Of a stretch of DNA of 26,033 nt, positions 19,457 to 26,033 are shown in pieces. Made by a program: the position numbers and the translations under genes. Position 1 is the first letter of the stretch. Every line of letters starts with the position of its first letter. Origin of the DNA: Chara braunii (Eukaryota; Streptophyta; Charophyceae; Charales; Characeae); assembly GCA_003427395.1 (NCBI GenBank), contig BFEA01000056.1:307549-333581 (forward strand). Direction: 5' to 3'. Under the pieces are notes generated by a model that saw only the letters and a program-made list of their open reading frames with translations, ran no database searches and was not told the DNA's origin.

Positions 19457-21058
19457 TGAGATTGCACACACACTCTTTTATTTCCGTCTGACTTAAGTCT
19501 TGACAGTCAAACCAAAATCAGAGTACAGGAGTCACGCAGTACACTCAGTCAAATCATAGAAAGATGTACAGGTAGGGGTTATAGTTGATTTGTAGAGGGA
19601 GTCAAGGGTTTACCACTCAGTTCCCTGCCTCCATGACTCCTCCTGAGTCCCGGCAGAGCTCCCGCAATCGTTGGGGCAACCTCCCACAAAGGCCTTGGCG
19701 CGGATTATGGGCCATACCCCCGCTTATCGCCTTCCTCTTAGAACCAAAGACCAGACTGTAGAGGGAGAAGGATAGGACAAGAAGGTGAGAGACTCTCAGA
19801 CTCAGAAAGGAAACACTCAGACTCGCTTGAGAGGGTCTTCGAGTCTTCAACGCCTGAGGGCCCCCGCAATGGCGGCCAGGAATGCAGCAACTTGGTCAAA
19901 CCACCGTTAAACTGCTGAAGTCGCCCTCTGATAGTTCCCCCAAACCCCAACACTACTCCCCCTTCACAATCTAGCCACCCTTCCAGTCTCTGCACGTCTC
20001 CCTAAACTAAATGTCGTCGTACTCCCCCTCGAAGTATCAATGACTCCGCGAGACCTCAACAGACGGTCGCACGTCCGTCACTTTGCATGCAATTACAGCG
20101 TACTGCAGCAGCACACTTCATAAGCCTCACCACGTCGCCGCGCTGCTCACCAAGTCGTTCGTACTCACGGTGCAGACCGGATGCATCCGCCTTAGCTTAG
20201 AGCTCTGAGCACAGTGAAGACCCCAGTACTGCCTAGCGAGTACACAGTATCCGCAGGAGAACGCATAACGCGTACTGCAGCTCTTCGTTGAGGCACAACG
20301 AGCCGTACCCAAGAACCAAGCAGTTATACTCAGCAAGACTCAGCCGCATCTTGTCAATCTGCGGTGGCCGCCCATACTGGCTACCGGGTGATACAGCAGC
20401 AACACGGCTTTGAACAACCGTACTCAACCAGCACACGCCTGGTGTGCCTTGCCTTTTCAGAATGTAGGGGTGCGTAGTAAGCTGCGCAACAGACCGTGGT
20501 GAGGACGTAGCAGGCACACCAACGCAGCCAGCATACCGCAGCTAGCCCAACCGTACCAACAACAGCACAATAATCTGCAGTAGGCGCCGTAATCATTGTA
20601 GCTCACAACGATTAGTCGACCACTATACGGTCATGTTGGCCATTGGTCGCTGCGACAGAGAGGTAGCCGCTCTTGTCGTCCGTCGCAATCCACAGTCTAA
20701 GGCCCAGTTGCAACCTCCAGTTTTCAGCAACCGAGTTAGCCCTCACAGCCGCAATGCCCAAAGTCCCGACACCAACCGCCGTTCGTCACACTGTATACGG
20801 ACACCTAGCAAGGCCCCCCCTTGCAACAGCGGTAATGCAGTCCAGCGAGGATGCCCCGTACCAGCTCAGCTGGCAAAGATTCAGCGGTGACACGCCAAAC
20901 GCTCAATAGCCGTGTTGCACCGGCTCCCCTCTGCCGCTTCGGCCTTGCTACGGTAAGTACTCCCCCACGTCACTCACCTGCAGCTGATTCCCCGGCACGT
21001 ATCAGATGGCGCAAGGCTGATCAGGGCAACTCCTGCCCTTCGGAGGGCGAATCATGAT
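19457..21058. other. Rest of the right-LTR-specific segment, no gene seen
   Basis: Part of the 18465-21058 block absent from the left copy. From about 20030 it is rich in GTACTGC, CCGTAC and CAGCA motifs scattered in both orientations. No frame has recognisable protein features. The frequent GTAC motifs could be subterminal repeats of an inserted DNA transposon, but I found no matching inverted ends or target duplication. Confidence 0.5.
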
Positions 21059-22595
21059 TGGCCAGTGACCTCTCTTCGCAACTCGTCAAGGGCACATCAC
21101 GAGGATGCACCTTCACCCCGTTAGTCACGAGGTAAGTCGAGGCCCGCTCCACCACTCACGCACCTCACTCGCCCCTTCATCCAAGTTTGCATGCCCGCTC
21201 ATGTCTCGCTACTCTCCCAACGCGCACTCCGAGAACGGGTCCTCCTCTAAAACGAGATCGGGGGCGCCCCCCGGTTAGAATACTCAACCTGCATGTCGAC
21301 GCAAATGAGTCTTCCACTAGAACGAGACTGGGTGAGTCGGCCCCTCACCACCCTCCTTCCGCTCGTAGCTCGTGCCGCCCACCCCGGACAGACGGCCACC
21401 CAATTCGCAGTTTTCGCGTTGCCAATCAACCGAGAACCACTCCGAACCCCCATATGCTCCCCATCTCCCCGCACAAACTTCTCCCACCACTTCCTGACTC
21501 GCTAACTTCCCCGCCACCCTGACGCCACCAAATGACTCGCCCGGGTCCGGAACCCCGGGGTCCGTTCTCTGCCCATCTGCTCCCACCTCGGATCGCGCGC
21601 GCTAGCCTCTGCCTCGTCACGCCCCCGCCCTCTTCACCATCTCCAACTCTTCACTCCCCGTGTCACCTCCGATCTATGTTGGCATCAACAAAAACAAATC
21701 CGAGCTCGCACTGGCCCGGCGACTCCACGCACTTCTGCTCGGTACGCCAAGATCGGTCAATAACCGATCTCAGCCGGCCTGCCCGTTTTTATCCCCGAGG
21801 CTCCGGGCCGGTTCTTCGCCCGCCTCAATCAAACCCCTTTCGTTACTACACCCCCCGCCTCAACTCGGTACCACCCCGTCCTACCAGCCCTTGCATGGTT
21901 CCGGTCTTCTTCCGGGTTTGGGTACTGTTTCCTGCCCGGGTACATTCCCGGCTTCTCGTGTGCCAGCCTCGCGTTGTGACTATGCAAGTCCTCTACGAGT
22001 CGGCCCAAGCCTTCGACTAGCTCCCCGAAAAGACCCACTTGCAGCGATTCCCCCCTCCTCCTTTTTCTTTCCAGCGTGCACCTGACCTGGCTTACACCCG
22101 AGTTCATCCCCGGTTCCGCACGCCTTAACTTTTACACAACGATCATACGAATCTCATCGATCCGATTTTGACAGAGGCCGCGAAAACTTCCATCGTGGCA
22201 AGCGCCCCACGACACCTCCAAGGGGTCGCTGGAACTTTTCCTCCCCGGTCACACGCACCCGTCCTGTCCTCTCGTCCGGGTTCACCCCCGGAACCCCCCC
22301 CACGTATCGTCCTCACACCGTGGCCGCGCTAGTCCCTTCTACATTGCTCCATCTCAGCGGATGTCGCGACAGCTTTCGCTCGCCCAGCACCGTGGCTCTT
22401 CAGAGCTCACGCGACCAAGAGCCGCCCTACTATCTGCGCACGAACCTTCCCTACATCCCTTCCGGGTTCCCTCCCTCCTCGGACTTTCGCTCACTGACTA
22501 CGCAGATTTCCTTCTCCACACTCAGATTCTTCCCACGGACGACCCTTTCCACCCCCTTGGCCTTTTCCCGCATGGGCCTGGCCCCCTTTTCGGGC

Positions 22596-22601
22596 TTTAT
22601 A
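22596..22601 (-). promoter_or_regulatory. TATA-like box, right (5') LTR
   Basis: TATAAA on the minus strand, equivalent to 2078-2083. If it is the Pol II promoter of the 5' LTR, transcripts would start near 22565 and cross the hairpin array and the 123-base repeats before reaching gag. Confidence 0.35.
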
Positions 22602-22606
22602 CATGA

Positions 22607-22675
22607 GGACCTTACGTGGGGCCATGCTAATCTTCTCCGTGCTGCTTTGGTTTTAACAGATGTCCCGACGGATTT
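22607..22675 (-). ncRNA. U6 snRNA-derived sequence within the LTR (right copy)
   Basis: This is the counterpart of 2088-2158. GAGAAGATTAGCATGGCCCC is intact, but the next bases read ACGTAAGG rather than TGCGCAAGG, so this copy has lost bases at the start of the U6 internal stem-loop. The upstream CGGGACATCTGTTAAAA is kept. The left copy is closer to true U6 here, which shows that the U6 capture predates the divergence of the two LTRs. Confidence 0.82.
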
Positions 22676-23541
22676 ATTCGCAGTGGCACTCCACGACCAC
22701 GAAACGAGCTATCCCCTGCACCCCTGGCCCTGAACGCGGGCTTGCCTCACCGGCTCATAGGGTGTACCCTCTATAACGGGCCAATGGCCCAAAGCTTGGT
22801 TCCTACTATTCCCAAAAAAAAAAAAGGGAGAAGGATAAGCTATTCACAAGAACCCCAAAAAAACGAAAAGGAAAGGGCGGAAATCGGTGGGAAAAACGAC
22901 GGGGACAGGCCGCGGGGTCCACCAGCAACTCCCCGATCTTACAAAACAGGTCCGCGACCGAACTCCCCCGACAAAACTAAGGGGGATAGTCCCACGGGAC
23001 CCTCAACCCCTCAGTTTCTCCTCCGCTTGATCCTGGTCGTCGTTCGCTGGCCTCGATCCCCGTACCTCCATGGTAGCAATCCAATACTGTAACCTATAGG
23101 GCTAAGCCCAAGCCTGTGACCATCAGGCGCGGTTTCCCACATAAAGTGATACCGCATGGCGCTTCGGGCCAGGACACTGCCCCGACCACTCTTTCGGCCC
23201 ACATTTGCACGCACGGCCCCCAGGTGTGCGCATCGGCCTACCTTCCTGCGGCATTGCCATCCCGCGCACCAGCCTGCGCGCCACCACCGGTCGCACGTGC
23301 CACTCAAAGCGAGTTTTCGCCTCCTAATCAAACCAGTCACTCGGTCCGGATCGGTCGGCTACCCCGGCCGCCCACTCAATCAGAAACATCACACGAGCGC
23401 CTTAAAACTACGCGCCCACGTACTCCCTACCGGGACAAGGCAAACCTTTGCCTACGTGCGGGCGACCGTCGCATTTTCCCGCGCGGGCACTCAGAATCCA
23501 GGTTAACCGAGCCTTTCTTTCACTTGCAAAAAACAGGGCGG

Positions 23542-23559
23542 ATACCCTTGTAAGGGTAT
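23542..23559. repeat. Stem-loop at the LTR terminus, right copy
   Basis: An identical ATACCCTT-GT-AAGGGTAT inverted repeat, eleven bases from the LTR end at 23570. Its position matches the left copy. Confidence 0.8.
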
Positions 23560-23570
23560 TCGCGCCAACA

Positions 23571-24232
23571 GTGGGTATGATTGGTCCTGACCTGGAGGCA
23601 GGTCAGAGGGGCTGTCAAGGCAAATGGTCGACTGGTCCTGGCCTGAGGCGGGCTTAATGAGGTATGTCAGACTGACGGGACGTCTGACATTCCTGGCCAG
23701 TGGTGGGCCGAAACCAAGGCAATCAATAAATCCTGGGTATGAAGAGTTGTTATGTATTGATTATTATTTATTATTTATTATTTTATTTATGGGTTTTATT
23801 TTAATTTGTTGATGCTTAACTGCTGGCTGTCAGAGGGTCTACTTGCTGGGGGATGGTTGTTGTATGTGGGACTTGTTGGTTTTGCAGGTATACAAATACT
23901 TATCTGAAGTTCCCAGGCCAAGAAAAAGAAAAAAGGGTTTGGTATCCCCTCCCTTTTGTCTGAGAAGTTGAGGAGACGCCTCACTCAGGCCAGAGAAAGA
24001 AAACAAGGGTTTGGTATCTCCGTCAAGTGAGGAGCTGAGAAGATGTCTTTCAGACTAGAGAACATAAAAGAGGGTTTGGTATACCCTATTCCCAGCATAG
24101 CAGATAGAGTGAGTACCCTCGTTGCTGGGGTCATCCTTGGCATAAATGCCTGATCAAGAGCTGAGGTAACCTCCATGTGAAAAGCCAACGGATGAACAAG
24201 TCAAACATTCAGACGAAATCCTTCTTAAAATT
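23571..24232. other. Right flank of the element, AT-rich and non-coding
   Basis: Sequence beyond the LTR end with different composition. GTGGG at 23571-23575 is the expected position of a target-site duplication, whose partner would lie left of the window. TTTA/TTATT runs fill about 23757-23812. Confidence 0.55.
23916..24095. repeat. Three degenerate ~70-base tandem units
   Basis: Units start at 23916 (72 bases), 23988 (65 bases) and 24053 (partial). Each has a GGCCAGAGAAAG-like start, then AGGGTTTGGTAT, then a GAGAAGTTGAGGAGA-like stretch. A further GGGTTTGGTAT occurs at about 25453. Confidence 0.75.
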
Positions 24233-24835
24233 TTATTTGGTGGCCGTCAAGCGGCCTGGTTCACGAGGAACCTGCATCCCTGGCCTTAAAGAAGCCGAAC
24301 TCTCAGGCCTGGGGACACTATGGAATGAACAGTGAACTGAAAATTTCATGAGCAGAAATTTGACTCGGAAAGCAGAAAAGAAGTCGCGCTTATATAGGAC
24401 ATAAAAGACAGCCATGAGTTCAAGCTGGAAAAGAAAGAGAAGGAAGAAGATGCTAAAAAGAATGCAGTGATTAGGGTGATGAGGAGACGAGACAGCACAC
24501 GGGATAGAGGAAGGTGGAGCAGGCACTATGGCCTTGCTTACAGCTGGAGTAGAAGGAGCTCTGGGGATATAAGGAGGAGAAGAGGCGTTGGGCGTACCAT
24601 AGCGCGCATCGAATTTCTTGCGAAGGAACTCCATTCTGTCTGGTGATGAAGTTATCTCGTACCACCCTCCTAACGGGTAGCGAGGGTGTGGCCTTAAACG
24701 GCCATAGCCTCGCGACTCCTCATCTTCCTCCTCCTCTGAGCTATAATCTCGCCGTGCCCTAGCTGACAGTTCTTCTTTTGCTTTTCCTCCTTTTCCTCCC
24801 CTACCTCTACCCTGTCCACGGCGTGCCTCAGGCAT
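24233..24835 (-). CDS. Uncharacterised open frame, Arg-Gly-rich start and acidic patch, possible first exon
   Basis: The ATG at 24833-24835 opens MPEARRGQGRGRGGKGG, followed by RDYSSEEEEDEESRGYGR and a more ordered segment (YPLGGWYEITSSPDRMEFLR, KKFDARYGTPNAS). The RG-rich and acidic parts suggest a nucleic-acid-binding protein, which is inference only. After a Pro/Ser-rich stretch there is a GTAAGC donor-like site (24536-24541), a CTAATCAC branch-point-like site (24467-24474) and a pyrimidine tract with CAG ending at 24425, so a 117-base intron is possible; it would keep the frame. Beyond that the frame looks less protein-like and ends at 24233. It may be the 5' end of a gene or of another mobile element. 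I do not recognise the family. Confidence 0.4.
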   Translation of the reverse strand: MPEARRGQGRGRGGKGGKAKEELSARARRDYSSEEEEDEESRGYGRLRPHPRYPLGGWYEITSSPDRMEFLRKKFDARYGTPNASSPPYIPRAPSTPAVSKAIVPAPPSSIPCAVSSPHHPNHCILFSIFFLLFLFQLELMAVFYVLYKRDFFSAFRVKFLLMKFSVHCSFHSVPRPESSASLRPGMQVPREPGRLTATK

Positions 24836-25372
24836 AATGTAAAGCGAAGCAGCTGTTAAGCAAAGGATAAAAGACAGAGGATCTATCTCCAAGGGCTATA
24901 ACTGAGAATACTATATGAGCGAGATTTATAAAGGCAAGACTACAAATGCACCGGCTATGAAGGATTATGGTACACTACATAAGAGAGGAGAAGGGCGCTA
25001 AGAGTGAGAAGATAACTGTTGAGCAAGGAAGAAAACTCTGAGAAAGAAAGGTTAGCGCAGAGAGAGAAGGTTGGCACAAGAAAGAAAGAAAACTAGCGCC
25101 GAGGCGCAAAGAGAGAAGGTCAGACTACAAAGTGAGAACGAGCGCTGGAGAGATTACAAAGTGAGAACGAGCTCTGGAGGAGAGTGCAACCATAAAAGGG
25201 AAGACGAAAGCAGAGAAAGAAAGCAAGCGCTATGAGAGAAGCCTAGCGCAGAGAGAGCAGGCGAGCGCAGAGAGGTGGCTAGCGCTGAGAGAAAAGGCGA
25301 GCACGCTGTAAGTTTGGCAAGCGGGGTTAGCGCAAAAGTGCAACTCGAGCTCCTTGAGAAGTCACAGCAGAA
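24836..25372. repeat. Purine-rich degenerate repeat upstream of the minus-strand frame
   Basis: From about 24985 to 25330 the plus strand is dominated by GAGAGAAGG and AGCGC motifs (GCGCAGAGAGA, CGAGCGC, GCGCTGAGAG), including a near-duplicate ACAAAGTGAGAACGAGC at about 25128 and 25157. On the minus strand this is a CT-rich tract that could be a 5' leader or promoter region of the frame at 24835. No coding frame is visible. Confidence 0.6.
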
Positions 25373-26033
25373 GTGAGTAAGGCCACACTAATTCGTGCCG
25401 CTCTTATATTAGTAGCATGGTGCGTCTTGACCCAACGGGGACGCTGGGTGGGGGTTTGGTATTATGTCGGAGGGGACGACTTCCCGGCCATCCTCTATAT
25501 GCCAAGCCCTGCTTGGTACCAGTTCTTATACCAGTTCCCCATTTTGATGTTCCAGCCTGTAGATATATCATGGACCCCTGTTGTCCCTAGCACCCAAGGT
25601 ACCTTGGCATGGGCCAGTCTCACTGGCAGTACCCCTGACAAAAAGGGGTACGCCACAGGACTTCCGTTGGTCCACGCAGGCTCGGCGCCCGGCTGTACAG
25701 CAGAGCACGACCGGCCTGTGGCCGTGGTGGCCGCCGGGCTCGCCCTGGGACGCGGAAGTAAAAGGACTGGCGCGGTCTTTTCTGTCGTGCGCCGAAATCC
25801 CCTGTACAGGGTTATGGGTTAGGTGCACGAAATAAAGGTCGCTAAAAAGAGAGGAAGCAAAGCGCCGAATTTGAACTTGCTTTAGTTCGGGGAAAATCCA
25901 GCAGCTTCGGGCCGCTATGATGTTACGATCCCCTTTCCATTTTTGCTTACTGATTGTTATTATTATTATTATTATTAATGTTATTACTTAATTTCCCAAA
26001 TTTTGAGTTTCCCGCCTGTCGGTCTGTCACTTC
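25373..26033. other. Unassigned flank with a TTA microsatellite
   Basis: A 149-codon plus-strand frame (25373-25822) opens without an ATG and has no recognisable motif, so I do not call it a gene. A TTA trinucleotide run lies at about 25956-25976. Nothing else is identifiable before the window ends. Confidence 0.5.

Larger units (their letters stand above)
1..23570 (-). mobile_element. Giant degenerate Ty3/gypsy LTR retrotransposon, left end outside the window
   Basis: A minus-strand gag-protease-RT-RNase H-integrase series lies between two copies of a long direct repeat. The pol order with integrase after RNase H is that of Ty3/gypsy elements. A tRNA-Asp-type primer binding site at 14997-15015 fixes the 5' end of the internal region. 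The proposed LTR ends are TGTCG at 15018 (plus strand) and CGACA or CAACA at 3059 and 23570, giving the usual TG...CA ends. The internal region would be about 12 kb and the 5' LTR about 8.5 kb, very large even beside plant Ogre-type elements. Against a simple model: no purine-rich tract sits directly next to the LTR boundary at 3059, and the left LTR is cut by the window, so the LTR inner end is inferred. A nested arrangement of two elements remains possible. Confidence 0.65.
15018..23570 (-). repeat. Proposed full extent of the 5' LTR
   Basis: The primer binding site ends at 15015 and is followed, after two bases (CC), by TGTCGAGCGC on the plus strand. This matches as an inverted end the GCGCCGACA or GCGCCAACA at 3059 and 23570. 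The LTR would therefore run from 23570 (5', minus strand) to 15018. Only 18044-23570 is confirmed as duplicated, because the matching part of the left copy would lie outside the window. The stretch 15018-17500 has no recognisable gene and includes a 60-N gap. Confidence 0.45.
18044..23570 (-). repeat. Right copy of long direct repeat, part of putative 5' LTR
   Basis: Same orientation as the left copy and about 97% identical to it where compared by eye. It ends at 23570 in GCGCCAACA, where the left copy ends at 3059 in GCGCCGACA; beyond these points the flanks are unrelated. Differences from the left copy include a 60-base tandem duplication near 18234, the 2.6 kb segment 18465-21058, and a small extra segment near 22230 flanked by GGTC. 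Direct orientation, a shared sharp end and a retrotransposon between the copies all favour LTRs over a segmental duplication. Confidence 0.85.

Noticed and set aside
21030-21070. CCCTTCGGAGGGC hairpin resembling the U6 5' stem-loop
   Set aside because: Only the stem-loop fits; the following U6 core is absent and the orientation is opposite to the other U6 pieces, so chance is likely.
25373-25822. 149-codon plus-strand frame in the right flank
   Set aside because: No ATG start, no recognisable domain, and overlapped by an equally open antisense frame.

Overview
The window looks like repeat-rich nuclear DNA of a plant-lineage eukaryote, most likely a charophyte green alga. The evidence is a Ty3/gypsy retrotransposon whose primer binding site fits the 3' end of plant tRNA-Asp, and Gag and Pol sequences that resemble, from memory and unchecked, predicted proteins of Chara braunii. 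No intact host gene is convincing. Scattered Ns and a 60-N gap show a draft assembly.

Layout: nearly everything from 1 to 23570 can be read as one giant, degenerate LTR retrotransposon transcribed on the minus strand. Positions 1-3059 (open at the left edge) and 18044-23570 are copies of one long direct repeat, the presumed 3' and 5' LTRs. Both stop at the same point, next to a short stem-loop. In minus-strand order the element runs: 5' LTR (outer end 23570, proposed inner end 15018), primer binding site 14997-15015, leader, gag (14615 to about 12085), aspartic protease (12081-11377), reverse transcriptase (11353-10226), RNase H and integrase (10204-8040), then an unusual second Gag-like and coiled-coil reading frame (7835-5641), about 2.6 kb of non-coding DNA (5640-3060), and the 3' LTR. 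The genes are broken by in-frame stops that are all TAG or TGA, plus several frameshifts.

Two non-coding features stand out. First, the LTRs carry pieces clearly derived from U6 spliceosomal snRNA: one in both LTR copies just upstream of a TATA-like box, and a second, independent piece only in the left copy. This recalls Cassandra elements, which carry 5S rRNA in their LTRs. Second, the right LTR contains an array at 18458-19341 in which an almost constant 17-19 nt loop is closed by stems of different sequence that nevertheless remain self-complementary. That is a covariation pattern, and I do not recognise the family.

From 23571 to 26033 lies flanking DNA: AT-rich microsatellites, a short tandem repeat, a minus-strand open frame starting with an Arg-Gly-rich segment, and a purine-rich repetitive tract upstream of it. 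The long-LTR model predicts that the roughly 3 kb left of this window should match 15018-18043.
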